From Chroococcidiopsis thermalis PCC 7203 (GTDB taxonomy: Bacteria; Cyanobacteriota; Cyanobacteriia; Cyanobacteriales; Chroococcidiopsidaceae), in NCBI RefSeq assembly GCF_000317125.1, contig NC_019695.1:3088336-3152335 (forward strand): a stretch of DNA of 64,000 bases, written 5' to 3'. The notes under the pieces are model-generated. The model was not told where the DNA came from, made no database searches, and saw nothing but the letters and a program-made list of their open reading frames with translations. The position numbers and the translations under genes are program-made. Below, one piece after another: positions 49,835 to 58,651 of this stretch (positions within the stretch are counted from its first letter, which is position 1; each line of letters begins with the position of its first letter).

Positions 49835-51757
49835 CTATGCTAATACTGTCGATTCAGTAGAGGTACGACGAGAACGCACCTCCAAGTAAACCAGCAGTGC
49901 GTTGACATCCGCTGGATTTACGCCACCAATTCGCGCTGCTTGTCCGATCGTCAGCGGTTTAACTTTAGCAAGTTTTTCCCGCGCTTCTTTCGAGAGGGTG
50001 TCAATTGCCCCATAATCTAAATCTGGAGGTAAGGGACGATTTGCTTGACGGGCGATTTGGTCGATTTGATTTTGCTGGCGTTGTAAATAGCCAGAATACT
50101 TAATTTCAATCTCCGCTGCTGTTTTTTCTACCAGACTCAGATCGCTATTGCCCAATCCGTGAGTTTCTAAATTGGTGTAATGGAAACCAGGACGACGCAA
50201 CAGATCGGCTAAAGTAATCGAACCTTTAATTGCTTGTTGAGTCGCAGAGGCGATCGCAATGCCGATCTCATCGTGTTCTTTCAGCCGTGTCGTATGCAAC
50301 CGTTCTTTTTCAGTGGCAATATTTGTCTGCTTGCATGTAAACAATTCCCAACGGCGATCGTCAATTAAGCCGATTTTCCTCCCTATGGGAGTCAAACGGC
50401 GATCGGCGTTATCCGATCGCAACAATAACCGATATTCCGAACGACTGGTCAGCATCCGATACGGTTCGCGTAAGTCTTTGGTACACAAGTCATCAACTAA
50501 CGTGCCGATATAACTCTGTTCGCGGGGAAATACGATAAATTCTTGGTGACGGACAAATCGCGCTGCATTCACCCCAGCCACAAAACCTTGGGCGGCGGCT
50601 TCTTCATAACCCGTCGTACCGTTAATCTGTCCTGCACAGAATAAGCCTTCAATTTTCTTCGTCATCAGCGTGGGATAGCACTGCGTCGCGGGTAGATAAT
50701 CGTATTCCACCGCATAAGCAGGACGCAGCATGGCGCAGTTTTCTAAACCGGGTAGCGATCGCAGCATTTGCAACTGAATTGCTTCTGGTAGCCCTGTGGA
50801 AAATCCTTGAATATAAAGTTCGGGAATATCTCGTCCTTCCGGTTCGATAAAAATTTGGTGGCTTTCTTTGTCGGCAAACCGGACGATCTTATCTTCAATA
50901 CTAGGACAATAGCGCGGTCCCTTCGCATCCACCCAGCCGCCATACACGGGCGACATGTGTAAGTTTTCTCGAATAATTCTATGGGTTTCTGCTGTCGTAC
51001 GGGTAAGGTAGCAAGGCACTTGTTCCCGTTCCACCCACACTTGAGGATCGAAACTAAACCAGCCGACTTTCTCATCTCCTGGCTGAATTTCTAAATTACT
51101 GTAATCTACCGATCGCTTGTCTACTCTGGCGGGAGTTCCCGTCTTCAGCCGTCCGGTTTCAAAACCCAGCCTATTTAAAGTATCCGTCAATCCTTCTGCG
51201 GCAAATTCTCCGGCGCGTCCGGCGGGCATGGATTTATTTCCTACCCAGATCCGTCCGCCGAGAAACGTTCCTGTTGTCAGTACGACTGCTTTGCACTCAA
51301 ACGCTACGCCGAAGTAAGTTTCTACCCCGACAACTTCATCGTTTGCACCCAGGACTAAATCTGTCACCATCCCTTCGCGGATCGTCAGATTCTCTTGGTT
51401 CTCTACGATGCGCTTCATCACAGCCGCATATTCCCGCTTATCCGTCTGCGCCCGCAACGCCCACACAGCAGGTCCTCTAGAGGCATTCAGTATCCGCTTT
51501 TGCAGATACGTGCGGTCTGCGATTTTGCCAATTTCTCCACCCAAAGCATCCACTTCATGAACGAGTTGGGATTTAGCGGGACCTCCTACTGCTGGATTGC
51601 AAGGTTGCCAAGCAATTTTATCGAGATTCAACGTCAGCAGCAAAGTTTTACAACCCAAGCGTGCCGCAGCTAGGGCAGCTTCACAACCAGAATGCCCTGC
51701 GCCGACGACAACGACATCATAGGCATCGAGAAATTGAACGGAAGTAGGCGATCGCAT
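49835..51757 (-). CDS. mnmG: tRNA uridine-5-carboxymethylaminomethyl modification enzyme MnmG
   Basis: FAD-dependent partner of MnmE that modifies U34 of certain tRNAs. 640 residues from the ATG at 51757, normal for the family. The dinucleotide site [17 protein letters not shown], the family signature [24 protein letters not shown]-type parts ([13 protein letters not shown]) and the C-terminal helical MnmE-binding domain ([17 protein letters not shown]) are all visible. A longer frame to 51841 is possible but lacks family similarity. Followed by palindrome C and the coiled-coil gene. Confidence 0.96.
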   Translation of the reverse strand: MRSPTSVQFLDAYDVVVVGAGHSGCEAALAAARLGCKTLLLTLNLDKIAWQPCNPAVGGPAKSQLVHEVDALGGEIGKIADRTYLQKRILNASRGPAVWALRAQTDKREYAAVMKRIVENQENLTIREGMVTDLVLGANDEVVGVETYFGVAFECKAVVLTTGTFLGGRIWVGNKSMPAGRAGEFAAEGLTDTLNRLGFETGRLKTGTPARVDKRSVDYSNLEIQPGDEKVGWFSFDPQVWVEREQVPCYLTRTTAETHRIIRENLHMSPVYGGWVDAKGPRYCPSIEDKIVRFADKESHQIFIEPEGRDIPELYIQGFSTGLPEAIQLQMLRSLPGLENCAMLRPAYAVEYDYLPATQCYPTLMTKKIEGLFCAGQINGTTGYEEAAAQGFVAGVNAARFVRHQEFIVFPREQSYIGTLVDDLCTKDLREPYRMLTSRSEYRLLLRSDNADRRLTPIGRKIGLIDDRRWELFTCKQTNIATEKERLHTTRLKEHDEIGIAIASATQQAIKGSITLADLLRRPGFHYTNLETHGLGNSDLSLVEKTAAEIEIKYSGYLQRQQNQIDQIARQANRPLPPDLDYGAIDTLSKEAREKLAKVKPLTIGQAARIGGVNPADVNALLVYLEVRSRRTSTESTVLA

Positions 51758-51941
51758 GGTCTTGCTTGACTTGAAAGCAGTAGTTACCAATCTCGATTGT
51801 AACTGTTTCGACCGTCTCCGAAATTTTGGCGATCGCTTCACATTCTATTTGTAGACTATCCAGCAGTTTTACTGAGGAGGTTTGCCGCAAGCATACTCTA
51901 ATTTAGATGTGAATAGCTCGGAATCTGAGAAAAATTCTTTT

Positions 51942-53054
51942 ATGTCTGGTGTTTTCAGTCTTCTCTATCGCAAATGGTTGGGTAAATTAGAATACTTACT
52001 CATAGCAATTTCTATTCTTAGCTTTATTGCTTCTTTCTCAGGCAATAATATTTTTACTATTTCAACTCCTATTTTTTTATTTCTATCTCTGCACGCTAAT
52101 ATATCTAAACAAAAATATCTGCATGAAAGTCGCCAGCCACAAGATCGATTTTTTCAACTAGAACAGCTTGTCTTGTCTCGCGATGCCAATCTTGCTGACA
52201 TTCAAGCTACATTATCTGAAATTGATAAGCTATATTTAGATTTTTCTCAAATTCAACAACGATTCGTTATTATCGAAGATTTTTTAAAACCATACAGACT
52301 TGATACTCAAAACTTAAATTTACAGCAACTTTTGAACGGGTTGGAAGCAAATATTAAAAGAACAGAACGACAATACAATCAGGGTCAAATACTAGAATCA
52401 CAACTAATTTTACAAGAACAAATTACTCATATAGAAGAACAATTATTATACAATCTCGAAAACCATACGCCAGCCCCCGACAACCTTCAGACGTTGACTC
52501 AGCAAATTCAAGATTTAAGCGATCGGGTAGTAAGTTACTCAGATGTTCAAGCCGAAGATCGAGTCCAACAGTCGCAAGTTAATGAAAAAATCCAAAAGTT
52601 AGAGCGGCAATTTAATAGCTTACCATTCATTGAATTCTTAAATCGGATAGCACAATTAGAAGAACTGAACGAACAAGTTAAAAATAGCTTGACAGAATCT
52701 AAGCGCGTCACAAAATCTCTGAAAGGAGAGGTTGAATCGGTCAGTCAAAAACTCCAATGTATAATTGCTACAGCCTCAACTGCACAAACTGAAAATTGCG
52801 ATCGCCAGCCATCTTCAGAACTACAAGCAAGCTACGAGCAAAATGCAGAAATGACTCAGCGTCTTGCTAAAGAAGTTAGCTCTTTACGCAAACAAACGCA
52901 AGCAATTTTGAGTAGTTTATCAGCTAGAATTACCCAGCTACGCATAGAGGTCGATAAGCAACACCATTCTGAGATATCTCCAGCTAAAATCCCAGTAAAT
53001 ACAGACGAACTAGCAACCTGGGCGGGAGAATTTGGCGATCGCATTCCCAAGTAA
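51942..53054 (+). CDS. hypothetical membrane-anchored coiled-coil protein
   Basis: The ATG start gives 370 residues. Two close hydrophobic segments (LEYLLIAISILSFIASF and FTISTPIFLFLSLHA) form a hairpin anchor near the N-terminus. The rest is a long Gln/Glu-rich coiled coil (about 60-365) with many heptads. There is no known domain. A GAGGAGG at 51874-51880 lies too close to an upstream in-frame TTG (51882) to be sure which start is used. Codon use is AT-rich. The plan recalls the zinc-ribbon coiled-coil protein at 8689-9708 but with no zinc ribbon. Confidence 0.65.
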   Translation: MSGVFSLLYRKWLGKLEYLLIAISILSFIASFSGNNIFTISTPIFLFLSLHANISKQKYLHESRQPQDRFFQLEQLVLSRDANLADIQATLSEIDKLYLDFSQIQQRFVIIEDFLKPYRLDTQNLNLQQLLNGLEANIKRTERQYNQGQILESQLILQEQITHIEEQLLYNLENHTPAPDNLQTLTQQIQDLSDRVVSYSDVQAEDRVQQSQVNEKIQKLERQFNSLPFIEFLNRIAQLEELNEQVKNSLTESKRVTKSLKGEVESVSQKLQCIIATASTAQTENCDRQPSSELQASYEQNAEMTQRLAKEVSSLRKQTQAILSSLSARITQLRIEVDKQHHSEISPAKIPVNTDELATWAGEFGDRIPK

Positions 53055-53062
53055 GTGTACGT

Positions 53063-53092
53063 TGTAGGGGCGCACAGCTGTGCGCCCTTACA
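53063..53092. repeat. 30-bp palindrome, dispersed family B (copy 3)
   Basis: One mismatch from 1453-1482 (CCCTTACA end). It lies 9 bases after the coiled-coil gene's stop and ahead of the GntR gene. Confidence 0.85.
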
Positions 53093-53201
53093 TATCGTGG
53101 TGCAAGATTTCATCACTGTAACCAGCAATTGTAGATTGTTGACAATCTACAATCTACAATCTATCATTCTTGGTAGTGCTAACCTTTTGAGGTACGAAGT
53201 G

Positions 53202-53885
53202 GTGGAACGCAGACACTCGAACCTGGCAATAGTCGCGAAAAGTTTGGACATTCAAGCAGCTGAGGCGATTCGAGAACAAATTCTCAGTGGCGGATTTCCG
53301 CCTGGTTCGCGCCTGCTAGAAATTCCGCTATCAGAAGAACTCAATCTCAGCCGGGGAACGATCCGTTCTGCATTACAACAGCTGACTTACGAGGGTTTGG
53401 TGGTACAAATTCCCTACAAAGGTTGTGCTGTGTTGGAACTGAGTTCTCAAGATGCTTGGGAACTGTATACGTTACGCAGTGCATTAGAAGGTTTAGCCGC
53501 CAAATTAGCTGCTGCTGCAATGACAGCCGATAAAGCTGAGATTTTAAATAGTAGTTTAAAACAACTGATTGAGGCAACAAAAAGCGATCGCCGTGGTAAA
53601 GTTGCAGATGCAGACTTTGCATTACATCAAGCGATCGTCCAGCTATCAGAACATCAGAGATTGCAACAACAATATCAAATTGTCGGGCAACAAATTCGCT
53701 TGTATATTGCCTCTTGTAATACTCTAATTCCCGATGTCGAAGAAATTATCGAGCAACATAGGTTATTAATTGAAGCAATTTGTTCTGGAAACACAGCTAT
53801 TGCCGAACGAATTGCTAAGGAACATAATGCCGATGGGGAAGAATTGATTAAACATTTAGAAAAAGTAGAAATCAAAAACTTTTAA
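53202..53885 (+). CDS. GntR-family regulator (FCD/FadR-type)
   Basis: 227 residues from GTG 53202, with GAGGT at 53189-53193 as ribosome-binding site. A longer frame from 53055 would translate palindrome B and is rejected. The winged helix (LDIQAAEAIREQILSGGFPPGSRL by part: IREQILSGGFPPGSRL, then LSRGTIRSALQQL) is followed by an all-helical FCD effector domain with its metal-binding His/Asp pattern (DADFALHQAIVQLSEH, EEIIEQHRLLIEAI). Such regulators sense small acids. The nearest target candidate is the HAD gene downstream. Confidence 0.92.
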   Translation: MERRHSNLAIVAKSLDIQAAEAIREQILSGGFPPGSRLLEIPLSEELNLSRGTIRSALQQLTYEGLVVQIPYKGCAVLELSSQDAWELYTLRSALEGLAAKLAAAAMTADKAEILNSSLKQLIEATKSDRRGKVADADFALHQAIVQLSEHQRLQQQYQIVGQQIRLYIASCNTLIPDVEEIIEQHRLLIEAICSGNTAIAERIAKEHNADGEELIKHLEKVEIKNF

Positions 53886-53980
53886 AACAAAAAAATTGTG
53901 TATAGTTTTGTTTTGGCACAATGCAACGATTAGATGTTATACCAATTCTATTTATCCTTGCACTAAATCGGTCGCTCATA

Positions 53981-54012
53981 GCCCCCCTTGTTAAGGGGGG
54001 TTGGGGGGATCT
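53981..54012. repeat. GCCCCCCTTGTTAAGGGGGG palindromic repeat element
   Basis: CCCCCCTT-GTT-AAGGGGGG inverted repeat followed by TTGGGGGGATCT. This is a well-known type of cyanobacterial interspersed element. It lies 41 bases ahead of the HAD gene start, in the expected promoter region. Confidence 0.8.
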
Positions 54013-54052
54013 TCCGTGGCGCAGTCAGATCAAAATGGTATTAGGAGTCACC

Positions 54053-54730
54053 ATGAAAATCGATTTAAACAACTATGAAGCTTTAACCTTTGACTGTTAC
54101 GGTACGATGATTGATTGGGAAACTGGTGTTTCAACAGCGATCGCCCCTATTCTTTCTAACCATAATATCCAACTAACCAACGAACAGATCTTTGATGCTT
54201 TTGGTGAAATCGAAAATGAAATAGAAGCAGGCGAGTATATTAAATATCGGCAAGTGCTGAGAAATGTTGTCAAAAAAATGGGCGATCGCTTCGACTTTAC
54301 ACCAAATCCTACAGAAGTAGATGCGCTAGCCAATTCTTTAACTAGTTGGCAACCCTTTTCTGATAGTGTAGAGGCGTTAAAAGTCTTAAAACAGAAATTT
54401 AAACTAGCTGTAATCTCTAACGTGGATAACGATTTGTTTGCTGAAACAGTGAAACATTTACAAGTTGATTTTGATTATGTTATTACAGCAGAACAGCTAA
54501 AAAGTTATAAGCCCTCTCATAATAATTTCTACGCAGCATTTGATAGAATTGGTTTACCTAAAGAAAAAATATTACACGTTGCAGCTAGCGTGTATCACGA
54601 TATTGTACCCGCTAAAACATTGGGTATGACTGCGGTGTGGGTAAATCGGCGCGGAGTTAAGCAAGATTCTGGTGCAGATTTAGAAGTACCTGATTTGAAA
54701 ACTTTAGCCGCTCTGGTTGGTCAAAAGTAG
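54053..54730 (+). CDS. haloacid dehalogenase type II (HAD family hydrolase)
   Basis: 225 residues from ATG 54053, with AGGAG seven bases upstream; a longer frame translates the palindrome repeat. The nucleophile Asp14 is in TFDCYGTMIDWETG, motif II is VISNVDNDLF, the Lys motif is LKSYKPSHNNF and motif IV includes AASVYHDIVPAK. L-2-haloacid dehalogenases and related phosphatases share this. The true substrate is unknown. The gene follows GntR on the same strand. Confidence 0.9.
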   Translation: MKIDLNNYEALTFDCYGTMIDWETGVSTAIAPILSNHNIQLTNEQIFDAFGEIENEIEAGEYIKYRQVLRNVVKKMGDRFDFTPNPTEVDALANSLTSWQPFSDSVEALKVLKQKFKLAVISNVDNDLFAETVKHLQVDFDYVITAEQLKSYKPSHNNFYAAFDRIGLPKEKILHVAASVYHDIVPAKTLGMTAVWVNRRGVKQDSGADLEVPDLKTLAALVGQK

Positions 54731-54993
54731 CGATCGCTTTTCAGTTAGATGACGTAAATTTCATCTACACGGCACTATCGATTGTTAGAAAAAAGTGTGG
54801 AAGATCCGACTAACTTCTGCTAATAACGAGCGCCGCAAACACATGTAGGTCAATTTTTAGCGCTTCCTTGCCAAGAAAGAACGTTTAACACTAATACTTA
54901 ATAAAACCGAGATAAAAAGAGTGAGTAAGCAAAAAAGGTTGTTTTAAGAGCATTTTTAGACAATTCGACACAATAAATCCCCATCACGCTCAC

Positions 54994-55024
54994 TTGACTT
55001 AAACAACAAGTATGTTGCTAAACT
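54994..55024 (+). promoter_or_regulatory. promoter candidate overlapping SufR box 1
   Basis: TTGACT (54994-54999) as -35 and TAAACT (55019-55024) as -10, 19 bases apart. The SufR-type box at 55004-55017 sits between them, where a bound repressor would block polymerase. The spacer is longer than ideal, so this is a suggestion. Confidence 0.4.
55004..55017. promoter_or_regulatory. SufR-type operator, box 1 (CAAC-N6-GTTG)
   Basis: CAAC-AAGTAT-GTTG, the core pattern reported for SufR operators in cyanobacteria. It sits in a longer symmetric context, CTTAAACAACA before and TATGTTGCTAAAC after (54998-55023), which is shared with box 2. Confidence 0.7.
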
Positions 55025-55039
55025 AGTCAACAGCTTAAA

Positions 55040-55053
55040 CAACAGATATGTTG
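55040..55053. promoter_or_regulatory. SufR-type operator, box 2 (CAAC-N6-GTTG)
   Basis: CAAC-AGATAT-GTTG, centred 36 bp from box 1. The extended 26-bp palindrome CTTAAACAACA...TGTTGCTTAAG (55034-55059) is more symmetric than box 1. Confidence 0.7.
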
Positions 55054-55399
55054 CTTAAGTGAATAACAGACGCTCTGACAATTATCTGATGCACGCATTC
55101 GCTGAGCTATACACACTTAGCTGGGTAAAGTTTTGAAACAGCGTAGCTTGTGGATAGCACGGCACTGAGTTATTGTCAAGAGGAGCAAGATAGTCAAAGC
55201 ACCAGCTTGTAGTGTGGAAAGGAGTTTTGCGATCGAGACAAAAGCGGATTGCGTTTTTGTTGAGATTCGGATTAACCGTAACGCGATCGAAGGGTTGGCA
55301 AACTTTAAAGTAAAGCAGCCAGGGCAAGTGGAAGTGAGTAAGGCAGAAAAGGTGCTGCTGAACCTGTGAACTTACGATCCGGTTAGATATAGGAAAGAT

Positions 55400-55657
55400 A
55401 TGAATGCCATCTGGAACAACGTTAAAGAGGGTGCGATCGACTTCTGCCACAACTTTGGCTGGGCATGGTGGCTAGAAATTGACACCCAGAATCCACTCTG
55501 TACGTATTACTTCGGTCCCTTCCTTACTGCTAGAGAAGCTCAAGCTGCGAAGACTGGCTATGTAGAAGATTTAGAGCAAGAAGGAGCTACAGAAATTATG
55601 GCAACAATCAAACGCTGCAAACCAGAAAAATTGACGGTTTCAGCAGATTTGGCATAA
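55400..55657 (+). CDS. DUF1816 domain protein (copy 1)
   Basis: 85 residues, cytosolic by composition. The DUF1816 pattern is clear: WWLEIDTQNPLCTYYFGPF, AREAQAAKTGYVEDLEQEG and IKRCKPE. The family is restricted to cyanobacteria and has no known function. Two Cys positions (in PLCTYYFGPF and KRC) are kept in the other copy at 56154. Aromatic residues are dense at the front. With SufR boxes upstream and sufR downstream, an iron or iron-sulfur related role is inferred only. Confidence 0.85.
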   Translation: MNAIWNNVKEGAIDFCHNFGWAWWLEIDTQNPLCTYYFGPFLTAREAQAAKTGYVEDLEQEGATEIMATIKRCKPEKLTVSADLA

Positions 55658-55743
55658 AAGAGCGTCCCAGTAAAATCAGCATTCAGCACTCAAATGTGGC
55701 ATTTCTTCGGGAGAAAACTGAGTTTTCAAAGGTTTCCATAATC

Positions 55744-56043
55744 ATGATTCAAGTACTCGATCGCGCTGCAACAAACCAAAGTAGCGTTCTGTGCTGCTAT
55801 ACCAATGCTACTAACAGCCTTCAAATTGCCCGCATTACCAATATTCCTCACTGGTGGTTTGAGCGAGTTGTGTTTCCAGGGCAAAGATTATTATTTGAAG
55901 CCGTACCAGATGCCCGGTTAGAAATTCATACAGGTGCGGCAAGCGGCTCGATTCTGTCGGATAAAATTCCTTGCGATCGCCTTTGCGTCGGTGAATCGTC
56001 AGTTCATTCCGAGGACGACGAGTTCAGATCGCGCAACTATTAG
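55744..56043 (+). CDS. DUF1830 domain protein
   Basis: 99 residues from ATG 55744 (MIQVLDRAATNQSSVLCCYT); an earlier frame start at 55696 is less likely. The DUF1830 core CCYTNATNSLQIARI, IPHWWFERVVFPGQRLLFEA and ARLEIHTG is complete. Like DUF1816 it is a cyanobacterial family without known function. It has an adjacent Cys pair. The tail after about residue 70 is acidic and not conserved. Co-directional with both DUF1816 genes. Confidence 0.85.
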   Translation: MIQVLDRAATNQSSVLCCYTNATNSLQIARITNIPHWWFERVVFPGQRLLFEAVPDARLEIHTGAASGSILSDKIPCDRLCVGESSVHSEDDEFRSRNY

Positions 56044-56153
56044 CACTTGTGCGAGTGCAACTGAAGTTGAGTAGACTAAGGCAGGAAAACCAGGACTATG
56101 GAAAACATCAAACCAGATTGGAGTTAAGCATAACCTGAATTCGAGAGCATTTC

Positions 56154-56372
56154 ATGTCTCAACTAGAGCAACAAAACTTGGAATGGTGGGCAGAAATCGT
56201 GACCGATCGCCCCCTTTGTACCTACTACTTTGGACCTTTTGCCACAGCTAAGACTGCCAAACTCGCTCAGCTAGCGCATATAGAAGATTTCGAGCAGGAA
56301 GGAAGCAAGATCGTCTTTGTAGCCGTCAGGCGATGCCAATCGCAATTACTAACAAGCTTTGAGGATGAATAA
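56154..56372 (+). CDS. DUF1816 domain protein (copy 2)
   Basis: 72 residues with WWAEIVTDRPLCTYYFGPF, AKLAQLAHIEDFEQEG and VRRCQSQ: a paralogue of 55400-55657 with the same two Cys. It ends 11 bases before the convergent sufR stop. The DUF1816-DUF1830-DUF1816 order suggests one transcript, with gaps of about 86 and 110 bases. Confidence 0.85.
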   Translation: MSQLEQQNLEWWAEIVTDRPLCTYYFGPFATAKTAKLAQLAHIEDFEQEGSKIVFVAVRRCQSQLLTSFEDE

Positions 56373-56383
56373 ATTTACATGTA

Positions 56384-57037
56384 TCATTTCGCTTGAATCG
56401 AGTAGCCGCAGCAGCGATCGCCGCTATTCATCCATTGGGTGCGCTCGATAATACACTCTGGCAAAACCGCCGCAAAAATTTCTAACTCATGACCGCAAAC
56501 AAAGGAACATGACTTGGCAATTTTGGCGATCGCGCAGTTATGTTCGGTGAGGACAAATTTATCCTTGGAATTACTAGGATCGCCACTTACTACTAAATGC
56601 CATTCTGCCATGTACCCTTCTCGTTGACGAAGTTCTACTAGTTTTGCCACTCGCTCTTGCAGCGAACCGTTTCCCAAGTATTGGCGATATTTGACAACTT
56701 TACGTTCCCACTGCTGGCGGAGAATTGCTCTTACTTGTTCTTCCCCCACCATGTCCGTTAAAGTATCTAAAAATGAAATGGCAAACTCATCGTAACTATG
56801 GGGAAAGCTAGCTCTTCCTTGACGGCTAAGCTGATAGACATGATGCGGTCGCCCCATGCCAACTGGCATCGGTTGATACTCAATCAGCTGCTCATTCTGC
56901 AAATTTTTCAGATGCCGTTGTGTTGCTTGCCGACTAATTAATAAAGCTTTCGCCAACTGCTGTGCTGTTGCTTGTCCTTGTTTCAGCAAATAAGCCAAAA
57001 TCTCCTGTTTGGTAGAATAAGACTCAGTGGTTGTCAT
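56384..57037 (-). CDS. sufR: iron-sulfur cluster biogenesis regulator SufR
   Basis: A 217-residue DeoR/ArsR-like winged-helix protein. The helix-turn-helix is at about 22-47 (ATAQQLAKALLISRQATQRHL). The C-terminal cluster-binding motif is exact: Cys168-X12-Cys181-X13-Cys195-X14-Cys210, as reported for SufR, which holds a 4Fe-4S cluster. With cluster bound it represses sufBCDS and sufR and relieves this under iron or oxidative stress. Here a SufR-type box lies about 160 bp ahead of the start, which fits autoregulation. The usual divergent sufBCDS operon is not beside it: the next gene to the right is a GNAT on the same strand. Confidence 0.93.
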   Translation of the reverse strand: MTTTESYSTKQEILAYLLKQGQATAQQLAKALLISRQATQRHLKNLQNEQLIEYQPMPVGMGRPHHVYQLSRQGRASFPHSYDEFAISFLDTLTDMVGEEQVRAILRQQWERKVVKYRQYLGNGSLQERVAKLVELRQREGYMAEWHLVVSGDPSNSKDKFVLTEHNCAIAKIAKSCSFVCGHELEIFAAVLPECIIERTQWMNSGDRCCGYSIQAK

Positions 57038-57198
57038 AGTTCTATCTCCTAACCTATTCAGTAATAGGTCAAGGGCAGTTGGAACTGTTTGCCAATCCTT
57101 CTCTCAATAATCTGCATTACTGAGCAAAGCAATTGTTCGGCTTGAGTAGCGCTTTTGTTGTTGAGCTAGCCTTATCAAAATTATGCAACAAAATTAGG

Positions 57199-57212
57199 CA
57201 ACAAAGTAGTTG
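57199..57212. promoter_or_regulatory. SufR-type operator, box 3 (CAAC-N6-GTTG)
   Basis: CAAC-AAAGTA-GTTG, extended by G/T bases to GGCAAC...GTTGTTTAA. It is upstream of sufR on its strand, where the autoregulatory operator is expected. Confidence 0.65.
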
Positions 57213-57246
57213 TTTAACTCCAGAGGGTAGCCAATTACAAGCAATC

Positions 57247-57825
57247 CTAGCTATGGTGGGAAAAGTCAGATTTTATATGCAGACTATATAAAGAACGATC
57301 GAATTGATACTCTTCGCGAGAGATAGCATAATACAGCACGTCTAATCCTTCTTTATTAGCGCGCTGGACAAATCTCATACCAATTCTTTCCATTACTCGC
57401 ACCGAAGCAATATTTTCAACATCAGTATTAGTAATAATCTGCTGAAATTTATGTTCTGTAAATCCATATTGAATCATGGCTGTTGCAGCTTCTGTTGCTA
57501 GTCCTTGCCCCCAATATTGCGGTGATAAGCCATAAAGTAATTGTAATTCTGGTGGATTGTCGTAGAAGAATCGGAAACCACAGAAACCAATTAATTCTGA
57601 ATTATCTTTTAACAAGATACTCCACTGACCAAAACCATGCTGTTCAAAACATTTAGTATTATTTTCAATTTCTGTGGCAACCCATTCTCGCGGCATAATT
57701 TTATCGTCGCATAAGTATCTTCTGACTTGAGGATCGATGAAAATGCGATGCAAGTCATCTAAATCTTCTTTCACATAAGGACGAAGTTTGAGACGGGATG
57801 TATGAATTTCTATAAAAGGAAACAT
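57247..57825 (-). CDS. GNAT-family N-acetyltransferase (RimJ-like)
   Basis: 192 residues from ATG 57825 (MFPFIEIHTSRLKLRPY, the typical start of RimJ/RimL-type GNATs); a GTG 57 bases upstream would add 19 residues. Acetyl-CoA is bound through YGLSPQYWGQGLATEAATAMI (pyrophosphate loop Q/R-x-x-G-x-G/A form in QYWGQGLATE). Near the end, NIASVRVMERIGMRF is as in the family. The acceptor may be a ribosomal protein N-terminus or a small molecule; it cannot be told. Confidence 0.88.
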   Translation of the reverse strand: MFPFIEIHTSRLKLRPYVKEDLDDLHRIFIDPQVRRYLCDDKIMPREWVATEIENNTKCFEQHGFGQWSILLKDNSELIGFCGFRFFYDNPPELQLLYGLSPQYWGQGLATEAATAMIQYGFTEHKFQQIITNTDVENIASVRVMERIGMRFVQRANKEGLDVLYYAISREEYQFDRSLYSLHIKSDFSHHS

Positions 57826-57960
57826 ACTTTCTATTAGTCCGCGTAGGCAGACTTGGTTTGTGTAGTCGCGAATTTTATTCACCCAATACTCAATTACTTA
57901 CTACACTTATGTCGAACAAACTTCGGCAATAGTTTAAGATATGTATCGCCAAACGAAAAT

Positions 57961-58545
57961 TCAAATCTCAGTATCTTGCCTCAACCACTTTTCAACGGTT
58001 ATTGGCTGATAGTTAGCTAACAAATCAAGTAAATCTTCAGATGACGACGATTCTAATACCAAAGAACGTAATTCCGATCTTAAAAAATCTTCTGTAACGG
58101 CGCGATCGAATAACTGTAATAGCGGATCGTAATAACCCTCAACATTTAATAAACCTTGGGGTTTTTGATGCAATCCCAACTGCGCCCAGGTAAGAATCTC
58201 GCAAAATTCTTCCAACGTGCCATATCCTCCAGGTAAGGCAATAAATGCGTCGGCTAATTCTGTCATCAATGCTTTGCGATCGTGCATGGAATCGACGACA
58301 TGTAGTTGCGTCAGTCCGTTGTGGGCAATTTCCTTGTCAACTAAAAACTTGGGAATAACCCCAATTGCCTCACCACCTGCGGCTAAAGCGGCATCGGCTA
58401 CCATACCCATCAAACCTACATTACCACCACCGTAAATTAAGCTTAATCCCCGACGCGCGATCGCCTCGCCCATTGCTTGGGCAGCTTCTTGGTAGATAGA
58501 ACGATTACCCGTACTGGAACCGCAGAATATGCAAATAGATTCCAT
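57961..58545 (-). CDS. LOG-family protein (nucleoside 5'-monophosphate phosphoribohydrolase)
   Basis: 194 residues with the family's defining PGGYGTLEE (105-113) and MHDRK (88-92) motifs and a Rossmann start [15 protein letters not shown] proteins release the base from nucleotide 5'-monophosphates, including cytokinins; older annotation as lysine decarboxylase is wrong for this group. Role in a cyanobacterium is unclear, perhaps nucleotide salvage. Confidence 0.9.
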   Translation of the reverse strand: MESICIFCGSSTGNRSIYQEAAQAMGEAIARRGLSLIYGGGNVGLMGMVADAALAAGGEAIGVIPKFLVDKEIAHNGLTQLHVVDSMHDRKALMTELADAFIALPGGYGTLEEFCEILTWAQLGLHQKPQGLLNVEGYYDPLLQLFDRAVTEDFLRSELRSLVLESSSSEDLLDLLANYQPITVEKWLRQDTEI

Positions 58546-58651
58546 AAAAGTTCCTCAAATTCATCAAACGTAATCCAGAGGCGCAAACTTCTTCATTGCT
58601 TATTAAACCAGAGATGTTAAGATCCAGCGTTAGGGTTCTGGGGTAAATACC

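Larger units (their letters stand above)
54731..55399 (+). promoter_or_regulatory. long intergenic leader before the DUF1816/DUF1830 group
   Basis: No gene is supported in 669 bases; a minus-strand ORF at 55082-55450 has no recognisable product and is rejected. The left 270 bases are AT-rich. The region holds a pair of SufR-type boxes (listed next). The 340 bases from the second box to the first ORF are long for a leader and could hold a small RNA. GGAAAG lies 6 bases before ATG 55400. Confidence 0.45.

Noticed and set aside
53055-53201. 49-residue N-terminal extension of the GntR protein
   Set aside because: It would translate palindrome B; GTG 53202 has a good ribosome-binding site and starts directly before the conserved DNA-binding domain.
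55082-55450. 122-residue minus-strand ORF over the DUF1816 leader
   Set aside because: No recognisable domain, overlaps the start of a clear DUF1816 gene and lies in the expected leader; its frame has no family signal.
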